A stretch of DNA of 64,000 nucleotides from positions 2,852,001 through 2,916,000 of the forward strand of contig NZ_CP036274.1 in NCBI RefSeq assembly GCF_007747655.1. The letters run 5' to 3'. Each line of letters starts with the position of its first letter. Position 1 is the stretch's first letter. Below, piece after piece: positions 55,102 through 63,415 of this stretch. Under the pieces are notes generated by a model. It saw only the letters and a program-made list of their open reading frames with translations, had not been told where the DNA came from and ran no database searches. The DNA comes from Anatilimnocola aggregata (GTDB taxonomy: Bacteria > Planctomycetota > Planctomycetia > Pirellulales > Pirellulaceae). Made by a program: the position numbers and the translations under genes.

Positions 55102-56405
55102 CGCCTGACCAATCGACTCGGACCATCAAGATCGAAGCACTCACGCGAGTGGAAGGGGAAGGCGGCCTGCAGGTGCGCTTGCGCAACGGTGTGATCGAAG
55201 ATGTGCAATTGCAAATTTACGAGCCACCTCGTTTTTTTGAGGCATTTTTGCGCGGCCGGTCCGTCGAAGAGGTTCCCGACATCACCGCCCGAATTTGCGG
55301 CATCTGCCCCGTGGCCTATCAGATGAGCAGCGTGCATGCGCTGGAATGCGCACTCGGCGTGAGCGTCACGCCGGAGATTCGGCGACTACGGCGGTTGCTG
55401 TATTGTGGCGAGTGGATCGAAAGCCACGCCCTGCACATTTACTTGCTGAATGCCCCCGATTTTCTCGGCTTCGAGAGTGGTCTGGAGATGGCCGAACGCT
55501 TTCCCGATGAGGTAAATCGCGGCTTACGACTCCGGAAGATCGGCAACCAGCTATTGGAAGCTCTCGGCGGCAGGGCCATTCATCCCATCAATGTTGCCGT
55601 GGGGGGCTTTTATCGCTCGCCCTTGCGCGAGGCGCTGCAGCAGTTAATCCCTCAGTTCGAATGGGCGGTCGAGGCGGCCGTAGAAACGACGCGCTGGGTT
55701 GCGGGATTCGAGTTTCCTGACCTTACCTGCAACTACGAGTTGGTTTCACTTACACATCCCGACGAGTACCCGATGAATGAAGGTGTGATCTCGGGATCAT
55801 CGGGCTGGTCGGCGCCGGTCTCCGATTTCGAGACGGAATTTATCGAACGGCAAGTGGCACATTCGACCGCTCTGCATTGTGTTCGCACGGGTGGTACGAG
55901 TTACCTCGTGGGACCGCTCGCACGAATTGCTTTGAACCTGGAACAACTGTCACCGACGGCCCGCCGCCTGGCGCACGAATTGCCGCTGGTTTGGCCGTGT
56001 CTCAATCCCTTCCAGAGTATTGTCGCCCGCGGCCTGGAACTGATTCACGCCTTTGAAGAAGCGCTCTCGATATTGCGAAGCTATCAGCCCGCGCAGCCCA
56101 CGAGAATTCCGTACGAATATCGTCCAGGTGTGGGTTGGTCCGCCACCGAGGCCCCTCGCGGACTCCTTTATCACCGCTATCGCGTGGACGAGGCCGGCCT
56201 CGTGTGTGAAGCCAAGATCGTGCCTCCGACGTCGCAGAATCAGCGGCAAATCGAGTTGGACCTGAGGCAGTGGCTGCCCGACATTATCGCGCAACCAGAC
56301 GAAATCGTCGCTCGCAAGAGCGAGAACCTCGTACGTTGCTACGACCCCTGCATCAGTTGTTCCACGCACTTCCTGCGCGTCGTCATTGAGCGAGGCACGT
56401 CATGA
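55098..56405 (+). CDS. hydA: [NiFe] hydrogenase large subunit (group 3b-like)
   Basis: A 435-residue large subunit with both metal-binding motifs: L1 at 65-74, RICGICPVAY (C67 and C70), and L2 at the C-terminus, DPCISCSTH (C418, C421, H424). The Ni-Fe site would bind these four cysteines. Residues 425-435 after H424 form the short C-terminal extension to be cut off by the dedicated protease encoded next. Early motifs EPPRFFEAFLRGR fit group 3b. In place of the His at the end of L1 in many groups there is Tyr74. The protein is cytoplasmic and has a 4-nt overlap with both neighbours. Group assignment as 3b rests on the subunit set (Fe-S, flavin, small, large), not on phylogeny. Confidence 0.93.
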   Translation: MTPDQSTRTIKIEALTRVEGEGGLQVRLRNGVIEDVQLQIYEPPRFFEAFLRGRSVEEVPDITARICGICPVAYQMSSVHALECALGVSVTPEIRRLRRLLYCGEWIESHALHIYLLNAPDFLGFESGLEMAERFPDEVNRGLRLRKIGNQLLEALGGRAIHPINVAVGGFYRSPLREALQQLIPQFEWAVEAAVETTRWVAGFEFPDLTCNYELVSLTHPDEYPMNEGVISGSSGWSAPVSDFETEFIERQVAHSTALHCVRTGGTSYLVGPLARIALNLEQLSPTARRLAHELPLVWPCLNPFQSIVARGLELIHAFEEALSILRSYQPAQPTRIPYEYRPGVGWSATEAPRGLLYHRYRVDEAGLVCEAKIVPPTSQNQRQIELDLRQWLPDIIAQPDEIVARKSENLVRCYDPCISCSTHFLRVVIERGTS

Positions 56406-56905
56406 CCGACAGTGGACAACGTGCTTCGAAGCCACGCAAGCTCGCCGTGGGCATCGGGTCGCCGCATGGCGACGACCAGATTGGCTGGGCCGTGATGCGA
56501 GAACTTGCGGTTGCGATGCAGGGTGAGCTGCAGGTCAAAACGGCCAGTCAACCTCTTGAACTGCTCGACTGGTTACCGGACTTAGATCAGCTCATCATCT
56601 GCGATGCTTGCCAGGCTGACGGCGCGCCGGGTGACATTTATCGGTGGCAGTGGCCAACGGAATCTCTGGCCACATGCAAGCGCGGCGGCTCGCACGATCT
56701 AACATTGCCGTTCGTGCTCTCACTAGCGGAGCAGTTGGAGAGACTACCGCAGCAAGTCATTGTGTGGGGAATAGAACTTGGCGACACCTCGCCGGGCGCT
56801 CCGCTCAGCAGTGCAGTGCGATCCGCCATCCCCAAGATCGTGAAGCTCATAAGCGATGACCTGCAAATGACGCTTTCCAAGTCGGAGCCGATCAGCCATG
56901 CATGA
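56402..56905 (+). CDS. Hydrogenase maturation endopeptidase (HyaD/HycI family)
   Basis: A 167-residue protein of the hydrogenase-specific protease family: the N-terminal GIGSPHGDDQIGW corresponds to GNxLxxDDGxG with the nickel-binding Asp, followed by LIICDACQADG with another conserved Asp region, and a late His in GGSHDL. It would cleave the large subunit after H424 once Ni is inserted. ATG 56402 overlaps the large subunit stop by 4 nt, and its own stop overlaps hypA by 8 nt. Sequence match between its substrate and the extension FLRVVIERGTS is expected but not checkable here. Confidence 0.88.
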   Translation: MTDSGQRASKPRKLAVGIGSPHGDDQIGWAVMRELAVAMQGELQVKTASQPLELLDWLPDLDQLIICDACQADGAPGDIYRWQWPTESLATCKRGGSHDLTLPFVLSLAEQLERLPQQVIVWGIELGDTSPGAPLSSAVRSAIPKIVKLISDDLQMTLSKSEPISHA

Positions 56906-57269
56906 ATGGTCGTTTGCCAGGAAGCTGCTGCAGCAGGCGACCGGTATCTGCCACGCGAACGGCGCGAGGCACTGCTTGGAAGTGCGGGTCCAGATTGGGC
57001 CGCTGTCGGGGATCGAGGCCACCTTGCTGGAAAGTGCTTTTGAACAACTGGCCAGCGACCACGAACTCGCACCCACACGACTGGTGATCGAGCGAACGCC
57101 GCTCGTGGTACGTTGCCGCGATTGCGCGGCCGAGTCGGAGTTGTCCGATTTCGATTTCTACTGCCGATTGTGCGGTGGTCGTGCTGTGCAAGTGGTGGCG
57201 GGGGACCAATTGCAACTGGTGAGCGTCACCGTGGATGATGCGGCGTTAATGATCAAAGGTACGACATGA
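56898..57269 (+). CDS. hypA: Hydrogenase nickel incorporation protein HypA
   Basis: A 123-residue HypA. It begins MHEW, with the N-terminal His2 that binds nickel, and has the zinc ribbon CRDC...CRLC at about 74-94. It delivers Ni to the large subunit with HypB. Length is normal. Its start overlaps the protease gene and its stop overlaps hypB by 4 nt. It is the first of the six hyp genes, in the order A-B-F-C-D-E. Confidence 0.93.
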   Translation: MHEWSFARKLLQQATGICHANGARHCLEVRVQIGPLSGIEATLLESAFEQLASDHELAPTRLVIERTPLVVRCRDCAAESELSDFDFYCRLCGGRAVQVVAGDQLQLVSVTVDDAALMIKGTT

Positions 57270-57946
57270 GCAAACAAGTGATCGTCGTCAGAAGAGATGT
57301 GCTGGCAGAAGAGCGGGCCGACGCTGCTGCGGAACGGGCCCGACTGGCGGGGCGCGGGACGCTTGCGGTCAACTTGTTGTCGTCTCCCGGAGCAGGGAAA
57401 ACTTCGCTGCTGGAAGCAACCGCGCAATACTTCCAGAGCCGCCGCACGATGGCAGTGCTCGTGGGAGACCTCGAAACAGACCGCGACGCGCAGCGGCTTG
57501 CGCGCTATGTTCCCACCGTGCAACTCACCACGGGCGGAGCCTGCCATTTAGAGTTGCCGCTCGTTAAACGCGGTCTGGTGCAGCTCGGCGACCCGCAGGT
57601 CGATTTTCTGTTCATCGAAAACGTCGGTAACCTAGTATGCCCCGCCTCACACGATTTAGCGGAACATTTGCGAGTGGTTTTGCTCAGCACGACAGAAGGA
57701 GATGACAAGCCAGGCAAGTATCCGAAGATGTTTCGCACGAGTCAGGCAATGGTCATCACGAAGCTCGATTTGCTGCCGCACGTTCCCTTCTCCAGCGAAT
57801 CGGCCGTGCAAGATGCGCAGCGCATTCAACCGAATCTCGATGTCTTCAACGTGTGCGCACTCGATGGCCGCGGCATTGAGGAGTGGTGCCAATATCTAGA
57901 ACAACAACGGGATGCAATGCTGCAGAAGCGAGACCAGCACCCGTGA
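57266..57946 (+). CDS. hypB: Hydrogenase maturation GTPase HypB
   Basis: A 226-residue HypB GTPase with the P-loop SSPGAGKTSLLEA at about 39-51, a metal-binding TTGGACHLELPLVKRGL, and a later FIENVGNLVCPASHDLAEHL (Walker B/switch region). The N-terminal His-rich nickel-storage stretch found in many HypB proteins is absent, so it can deliver but probably not store nickel. It overlaps hypA (4 nt) and the hypF start (GTG 57943, 4 nt). Confidence 0.93.
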   Translation: MSKQVIVVRRDVLAEERADAAAERARLAGRGTLAVNLLSSPGAGKTSLLEATAQYFQSRRTMAVLVGDLETDRDAQRLARYVPTVQLTTGGACHLELPLVKRGLVQLGDPQVDFLFIENVGNLVCPASHDLAEHLRVVLLSTTEGDDKPGKYPKMFRTSQAMVITKLDLLPHVPFSSESAVQDAQRIQPNLDVFNVCALDGRGIEEWCQYLEQQRDAMLQKRDQHP

Positions 57947-60210
57947 CGGATGTATTGCCTAGCGCAGTTCATGTGACGTTGACCGGCCGGGTCCAGGGTC
58001 TGGGTGTAAGACCCGCAATTGCGCGGTGGGCCCGCCAGTTGTCTTTGATGGGTTGGGTGAGCAACACCTGTCGCGGGGTGGAGATCGTCGTGGGGGGCAC
58101 CTCCGATGAAGTTGAACAGTTCATCCGCGAACTTCCCCAACGACTGCCCCGCGCCGCAATCGTAGAAAGCCAGGAGTGCGCGCCGATTGAACCTCCCATG
58201 TGCAAGACATTCGCCATTCGGAGTGAATCAGTTTCAGGCGCGCTAAAAGTACGCGTGCCCCCAGATCTCGCCGCTTGTGAAGACTGTCTTCGCGAAACAC
58301 GAAGCGCTACGGACCGGCGTTCGAGATACCCGTTTGCCAGTTGCACGGCATGTGGTCCTCGGTATTCGATCATCGAGAAAATGCCGTATGAACGCGCTCA
58401 CACAACCATGCGGAACTTCACCCTTTGCCCAATCTGTCAGAGGGAATTCAATTCGCCTGCAGATCGAAGGTATCATGCGGAGACGACCGCTTGTCCGGCT
58501 TGTGGACCGCACTGGTGGTGTTGCGACAACACAGACCGAACGATCGCCACCGGCAGAGACGCGATCCAAGCGGCGGCCGCGACCATTCTTCGCGGCGAGA
58601 TCGTCGCCTTGCAGGGACTCGGCGGGTATCAACTCATTGTCGATGCCACCTCAGAGACAGCCGTCAATCGACTGCGAACTCGGAAACAGCGCAACGGCAA
58701 ACCCTTCGCGGTCATGGTCGCGAGTGTCGAACAGGCCTTGCGCCTCGCGCGGTGCGACCAGACCGAGCGTCAGGCGCTCGCGTCACCTGCGGGGCCAATC
58801 GTCATCTTAGATCAGCAGCAGGGGAACGAACTTGCTCACGGTGTCTCACCCGGACTTGATACGCTGGGGCTGATGCTGCCCACGTCACCTTTGCACGATC
58901 TGCTGCTGATCGCCTGCGGGCGGCCACTCGTCGTGACCAGCGGAAACCGAGAAGGAGATCCGCTAGCGTTCGAGCACCGAGGGGCGCATATCCGCCTAGC
59001 AGCCATTGCCGACCTGTGGCTGGAGCATAACCGCCCCATTCGGCGACCCGTTGACGACAGCGTGGTCCGCGTCATAGCGGGGCGAGTTGCGGTCTTGCGT
59101 TCGGCACGCGGATTTGCGCCACTGCCTTTAGAAGTACATTCGCCGAAGCCGCTCCTGGCGATTGGGGGGCATCACAAGGCTGCCATTGCAATCAGCAATG
59201 GTGCGCAAGGCGTGCTTGGGCCTCATGTCGGCGACTTGGATTCTGCCGCTGAACGTGAGCGCTGGGAGACTCATGTTGCCGATCTGCAGAACCTATTTGG
59301 TTCGTCGCCTGTGGCGCTTACTGGCGACTTGCATCCCGATTATTACTCAAAACGTTGGGCCGCGACGCAGCCGCTTCCTTGCATGCAGGTGCAACATCAT
59401 CATGCGCATGTTGTTGCCGGAATGGTCGAGCATCGCTGGCTGGACCGAGCCGTTTTGGGCGTGGCCTTTGATGGCACTGGACTCGGCGACGATGGAACCA
59501 TTTGGGGCGGCGAGTTTCTCCTGGCCACATCCGCTGAGTTCAAACGCGTTGCCCATGTGTTACCATTCGACCTGCCCGGAGGCGAACGTGCCGTTCGCGA
59601 GCCGTGGCGGGTTGCTGTGTCATTGGCACAGCGCGCTGTCGGCAGTGAACGCGCCTCGAAACTCGCATTTCAGGCCGGATCTCCCCAAGTGCTCCTGCCT
59701 CTGATAGGAAATCCGCGGTTCTCACCCGTCACGACCAGCGCCGGACGCTTGTTTGATGGTATCGCCGCGCTGTTGCTCGGAGTGGAGGTCGCACAATTTG
59801 AGGGACAGGGGCCCATGGTGCTGGAGGCAGTCTGTGATCGCACTGCTGCCGGTTGTTACCCCATGCCTCTTCAGGGGACTAGGCCGTGCGTCCTTGATTG
59901 GCGACCAGCCGTGGTGCAAATTCTGGGCGATCTACAAGCCGCAGTCGCACCGGGTGTGATTGCGATGCGGTTTCATCGTGGTTTAGCGAAGGCCGTGTTG
60001 GCGGTCGCGCGTCGGTATCCGCAAAGCCCGGTTGTCTTAGGTGGCGGCTGTTTTCAGAATCGCATCCTCGTCGAATTGCTCGTCGAAATGTTTGCACAAA
60101 CGGGCCAATTAATCGGCCTACCGGGACTGATCCCGGTGAATGATGGTGGTCTCGCTGCCGGACAATTGGCGATCGCTTCCAGTCAACTTGAAAATCAATA
60201 CAGCAGGTGA
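57943..60210 (+). CDS. hypF: Carbamoyltransferase HypF
   Basis: A 755-residue HypF. In order: acylphosphatase-like domain (GRVQGLGVRP at about 15-24), two zinc fingers (CEDCLRE, CTACGPRYS, CPICQREF, CPACGPHW at about 110-190), a YrdC-like domain (AAAATILRGEIVALQGLGGY) and a Kae1-like domain (VQHHHAHVVAGMVEHRW; GTGLGDDGTIWGGEF). It makes thiocyanate-linked carbamoyl for the CN ligands of the Ni-Fe site. The GTG start at 57943 overlaps the hypB stop by 4 nt. An upstream in-frame start at 57883 is unlikely because it lies within hypB. Confidence 0.93.
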   Translation: MTDVLPSAVHVTLTGRVQGLGVRPAIARWARQLSLMGWVSNTCRGVEIVVGGTSDEVEQFIRELPQRLPRAAIVESQECAPIEPPMCKTFAIRSESVSGALKVRVPPDLAACEDCLRETRSATDRRSRYPFASCTACGPRYSIIEKMPYERAHTTMRNFTLCPICQREFNSPADRRYHAETTACPACGPHWWCCDNTDRTIATGRDAIQAAAATILRGEIVALQGLGGYQLIVDATSETAVNRLRTRKQRNGKPFAVMVASVEQALRLARCDQTERQALASPAGPIVILDQQQGNELAHGVSPGLDTLGLMLPTSPLHDLLLIACGRPLVVTSGNREGDPLAFEHRGAHIRLAAIADLWLEHNRPIRRPVDDSVVRVIAGRVAVLRSARGFAPLPLEVHSPKPLLAIGGHHKAAIAISNGAQGVLGPHVGDLDSAAERERWETHVADLQNLFGSSPVALTGDLHPDYYSKRWAATQPLPCMQVQHHHAHVVAGMVEHRWLDRAVLGVAFDGTGLGDDGTIWGGEFLLATSAEFKRVAHVLPFDLPGGERAVREPWRVAVSLAQRAVGSERASKLAFQAGSPQVLLPLIGNPRFSPVTTSAGRLFDGIAALLLGVEVAQFEGQGPMVLEAVCDRTAAGCYPMPLQGTRPCVLDWRPAVVQILGDLQAAVAPGVIAMRFHRGLAKAVLAVARRYPQSPVVLGGGCFQNRILVELLVEMFAQTGQLIGLPGLIPVNDGGLAAGQLAIASSQLENQYSR

Positions 60211-60213
60211 ATC

Positions 60214-60474
60214 GTGTGCCTCGGCGTTCCAGGGAAAGTAGTGCGCTGGATTGAACGTAGTGGCCCTTTGGCCCGCGCGGATGTCGAGTTCGCAGGAATA
60301 CGCCGCGTTTGCCACCTGGCCTTGGTGCCGGAAGTTGAGGAAGGTCAATTCGTCTTGATTCATGCGGGTATCGGTATCGGCCGGATCGATGAGGCCGAGG
60401 CTCAGCGGTTGATCGTCGACCTGGCGCGGTTGGCGGATGGTGCTGATTGGTCGCGCACTGGAGACCGCACATGA
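60214..60474 (+). CDS. hypC: Hydrogenase maturation chaperone HypC
   Basis: An 86-residue HypC: MCLGVPGKV with Cys2, the residue that carries the Fe(CN)2CO group, followed by a short OB-fold domain (GQFVLIHAGIGIGRIDEAEA). GTG start 60214 is 3 nt after the hypF stop, and its stop overlaps the hypD start by 4 nt. It works with HypD to assemble the iron ligands and pass them to the large subunit. Confidence 0.92.
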   Translation: MCLGVPGKVVRWIERSGPLARADVEFAGIRRVCHLALVPEVEEGQFVLIHAGIGIGRIDEAEAQRLIVDLARLADGADWSRTGDRT

Positions 60475-61571
60475 AGTATGTAGATGAATTTCGAGATCCC
60501 GAAGCCGTCCGACGACTGGTTGAGGCCATTCGTCGCATGGCCACGCGGCGCTGGACGCTGATGGAAGTCTGTGGCGGTCAGACGCACAACTTGTTGCGGT
60601 ACGGGATCGATGAGGCGCTGGAGGGCTGCATCGAACTGATCCACGGCCCCGGGTGTCCTGTCTGTGTGACGCCGGTCGAGACCATTGACGCGGCACAGGA
60701 ATTGTCCCTGCGGCCGAACACGATCTTGGCCAGCTTTGGAGACATGCTTCGCGTGCCAGGCAGTCACGGCACGTTGCTCAGTTCGCGGAGCAAAGGTGGG
60801 CGTGTGGCGGTTGTCTATTCGCCGCTCGACGCTGTGGAAATTGCCCGCGAGCGACCACAGGATCAGATTGTGTTTTTGGCCGTGGGTTTCGAGACCACAG
60901 CGCCTGCCACCGCACTGGCAGTGCAGCAGGCAACTCACTACGGCCTCGACAATTTCAGTCTGCTGGTGGCCCATGTCTGCGTCCTGCCGGCCATGCAGAT
61001 GCTGGCAACCGCGCCGGACCACCGCGCTAAGGCCTTTCTGGCCGCCGGTCACGTTTGCGCAGTCACCGGCTTCGCAGAATATGACGAGTTTGTCCGTCGA
61101 TTTCGCCTTCCCCTGGTGGTGACCGGCTTTGAACCGGTCGATCTGCTGGAAGGCATCCTCGCCTGTGTGAGACAATTGGAGACCGGTGTTGCCAGCGTGG
61201 AAAACTGCTATGCGCGTAGTGTTCGCCGCGAGGGGAACCTGGCAGCCCAGCGCCTGGTCGAGCAGATTTATGAAGTACGAGATACGCCGTGGCGCGGTTT
61301 CGGTGTCATTCCTCGCGGCGGCCTGAAACTCAGGGAGGAGTGGCAGCGATTCGACGCACGGCAGCGATTCTCGGCGACGCCTGAGGTCGCGGCCTGCGCT
61401 ACGGAGTGTCCGGCGGGCGACGTGCTGATCGGTCGAATCAGGCCGACGGAGTGCCCGCACTTTGGGACTCGCTGCACGCCCGACTCGCCGCTCGGAGCAC
61501 CCATGGTGTCTACCGAAGGTCCATGTGCCGCCTACCATCGCTATCGAGTTGCCAGCCACGCGGGGAAGTGA
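60471..61571 (+). CDS. hypD: Hydrogenase maturation protein HypD
   Basis: A 366-residue HypD. The family motifs are visible: EVCGGQTHNLLRYGIDEAL at about 31-49, HGPGCPVCVTP, and the C-terminal cysteine cluster that holds a [4Fe-4S] (ACATECPAGDVLIG, then CPHFGTRCTPDSPLGAPMVS and EGPCAAYHRY). ATG 60471 overlaps the hypC stop by 4 nt. It supplies the platform on which HypC/HypE assemble the CN and CO ligands. Length is normal. Confidence 0.93.
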   Translation: MKYVDEFRDPEAVRRLVEAIRRMATRRWTLMEVCGGQTHNLLRYGIDEALEGCIELIHGPGCPVCVTPVETIDAAQELSLRPNTILASFGDMLRVPGSHGTLLSSRSKGGRVAVVYSPLDAVEIARERPQDQIVFLAVGFETTAPATALAVQQATHYGLDNFSLLVAHVCVLPAMQMLATAPDHRAKAFLAAGHVCAVTGFAEYDEFVRRFRLPLVVTGFEPVDLLEGILACVRQLETGVASVENCYARSVRREGNLAAQRLVEQIYEVRDTPWRGFGVIPRGGLKLREEWQRFDARQRFSATPEVAACATECPAGDVLIGRIRPTECPHFGTRCTPDSPLGAPMVSTEGPCAAYHRYRVASHAGK

Positions 61572-61576
61572 GAACC

Positions 61577-62653
61577 ATGCCTCCAGAATCGGTTTCGCGA
61601 ACAAACAACGAAGGACTTTCCTGCCCCATCGAGTTGAATCGTGATGTGCCGCACGTGACCTTGGCGCACGGCGATGGCGGCCGGCTGACGCGGCAACTCG
61701 TGCGAGAACACATTACCAATCGACTGGCCAATGTTCACTTGCAGTCGCTCGATGATGCTGCGTGTTTGCCGCAACCGGTAGGGCCGCTGGCGGTCACGAC
61801 CGATAGCTTTGTGGTTACGCCGTTGTTTTTCCCCGGCGGCGACATCGGCTCGCTTGCGGTGTACGGAACCGTTAATGACCTGGCTGTCTCGGGAGCGCAC
61901 CCCTGTTGGTTAACGCTCGCGCTCATCCTGGAGGAAGGACTGCCGCTGGCCGTTCTCGATCAAGTGATCGCGAGTGTGGCCAGTGCCGCGCGGCGTTCCG
62001 ACGTGGCGATTGTGGCTGGCGATACGAAGGTTGTTCCACGCGGCGCGGTGGATGGGTTGTTTATCAACACAACCGGAATTGGCGTTTTCCACTCGCCCGT
62101 ACCTGCGGGGCCGAAATCGCTTACACCAGGAGACGAACTGATCATTAGCGGGCCCGTCGGTCAACATGGAATCGCGGTCATGGCCGCCCGCGAACGACTG
62201 AGTTTCGATCCCGCTCCTCACAGCGACTCACTGCCGCTGGTCAAGCCGATTCGAGTGTTGAGAGAACAACTCGGATCGCGCGTCAAAGCCATGCGCGACG
62301 CCACGCGAGGCGGCGTGGCAGCCGTGCTGCACGAATGGGCCGAAGCAGCCCGCGTAACGCTGGCCGTCGAGCAAGCCACGTTTCCCATGCCTGACGAACT
62401 CCGCGGCCTGTCAGAATTGTTGGGCGTCGATCCTCTTTACTTCGCCGGTGAAGGGGTCTTCTTGCTGGCCGTTGAACCGGGTGCCTGCGAGGCAGCCTTA
62501 GCCATCCTGCGCTGTCATCCAGAATCAAAGCTTGCCGCTCGCGTCGGTGAGGTCCAGGCTCAACAACGCTTCCCGGTAACCATCCGACGTGCCCTGGGAA
62601 CGACGCAACCACTGGACGAACCAACCACCGCTTTGCTCCCGCGTATTTGCTGA
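61577..62653 (+). CDS. hypE: Hydrogenase maturation protein HypE
   Basis: A 358-residue HypE of the PurM-like fold: HGDGGRLTRQLVREH at about 33-47, SLDDAACLPQP, VYGTVNDLAVSGAHP, VVAGDTKVVP-like DTKVVPRGAVDG, and the essential C-terminal Pro-Arg-Ile-Cys, whose cysteine is carbamoylated and dehydrated to thiocyanate. ATG 61577 lies 5 nt after hypD. It is the last hyp gene, and no further gene follows in the operon. Confidence 0.93.
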   Translation: MPPESVSRTNNEGLSCPIELNRDVPHVTLAHGDGGRLTRQLVREHITNRLANVHLQSLDDAACLPQPVGPLAVTTDSFVVTPLFFPGGDIGSLAVYGTVNDLAVSGAHPCWLTLALILEEGLPLAVLDQVIASVASAARRSDVAIVAGDTKVVPRGAVDGLFINTTGIGVFHSPVPAGPKSLTPGDELIISGPVGQHGIAVMAARERLSFDPAPHSDSLPLVKPIRVLREQLGSRVKAMRDATRGGVAAVLHEWAEAARVTLAVEQATFPMPDELRGLSELLGVDPLYFAGEGVFLLAVEPGACEAALAILRCHPESKLAARVGEVQAQQRFPVTIRRALGTTQPLDEPTTALLPRIC

Positions 62654-62658
62654 TGGAG

Positions 62659-62677
62659 ACGCATTACGTCATTGCGT
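62659..62677 (+). terminator. Weak hairpin after the hydrogenase operon
   Basis: ACGCA at 62659-62663 and TGCGT at 62673-62677 can pair around a 9-nt loop centred on ACGT, followed by TTG. The stem is only 5 bp, so it is at best a weak terminator of the operon. Confidence 0.2.
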
Positions 62678-62728
62678 TTGTGTGGAGCATTGAACCGGGG
62701 ACAACTGGTTTCTGAATGAAGCTAAATT

Positions 62729-63367
62729 TTGCCGCACAACGGCCGGCTATCAGGATTCATCCAACCTGCGTCGCCCGGTTATTTCGACTTCGCTGCGCAG
62801 CCCTCGCTGAATCGCGTACTGGTGGCGGAGCTCTTGCGGTGCGAGTTCGTGGAACGCCGCGAGTCGGTGATCTTCCTGGGGCATCCGGGTATGGACAAGA
62901 CGCATCTGGCCACCGCGCTCGGCATTGCCGCTTGCCAGCGGGAGAAACGCGTCCGCTTCTGCCGCGTTACCGAACTGATCACGCAACTCATGGAAGCTCG
63001 GGAAGAACGGACACTGTTGCGGATGAAAGCGTCCTTGGCGAAGTTCGATCTGCTGATCCTCGACGAGCTGGGTTACGTCCCCGCCAGCAAGCTCGGCGCG
63101 GAGCTACTCTTCGAGGTGATCAGCAGCGCGTATGAACGGCAGTCGTTGATCGTGACGACTAATCTGCCCTTCGAGCAATGGACCGAAGTCCTTGGCAGCG
63201 AGCGGCTAACCGGCGCCGTGCTCAATCGGCTGACGCACCACTGTCACATCCTCGAATCGACCGGCGAAAGTTATCGCTTGCAAGATGCACGGAGACGCCG
63301 CAAGGGATCGCGCCCGAAACCCGCGACCTCCTCCTCGTCACCTGATGACGAATCGGCAGAATCCTAG
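62729..63367 (+). mobile_element. istB: IS21-type IstB ATPase remnant
   Basis: The frame reads FDFAAQPSLNRVLVAELLRC and continues through FVERRESVIFLGHPGMDKTH, the AAA+ core of IstB, the helper ATPase of IS21-type elements, then FDLLILDELGYVPAS (Walker B) and VTTNLPFEQW. Two defects are seen: the N-terminal about 60 residues of a normal IstB are missing, so the frame starts in unrelated sequence, and the Walker A motif reads GHPGMDKT at 62879-62902, with Asp where Gly is normally required before Lys-Thr. The transposase IstA is absent. The element is almost certainly dead. It lies 75 bp after hypE. Confidence 0.8.
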
Positions 63368-63387
63368 CCGCCGTTAAAATCGACAAG

Positions 63388-63415
63388 ATCCTTCCTCCTC
63401 CGGAGGAGGAAGGAT
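63388..63415. repeat. Perfect 28-bp palindrome
   Basis: Positions 63388-63401 are the exact reverse complement of 63402-63415, with no loop; the half-site starts ATCCTTCC. The match extends outward imperfectly on both sides (AAG before, TTCTT after). It lies 21 bp after the istB stop. It could form a hairpin acting as a terminator of the element or be a protein-binding/recombination site. A run of T does not follow directly. Confidence 0.75.

Noticed and set aside
60402-61604. Minus-strand frame of 400 codons across hypD
   Set aside because: Antisense to the clearly recognised hypD; no family motif.
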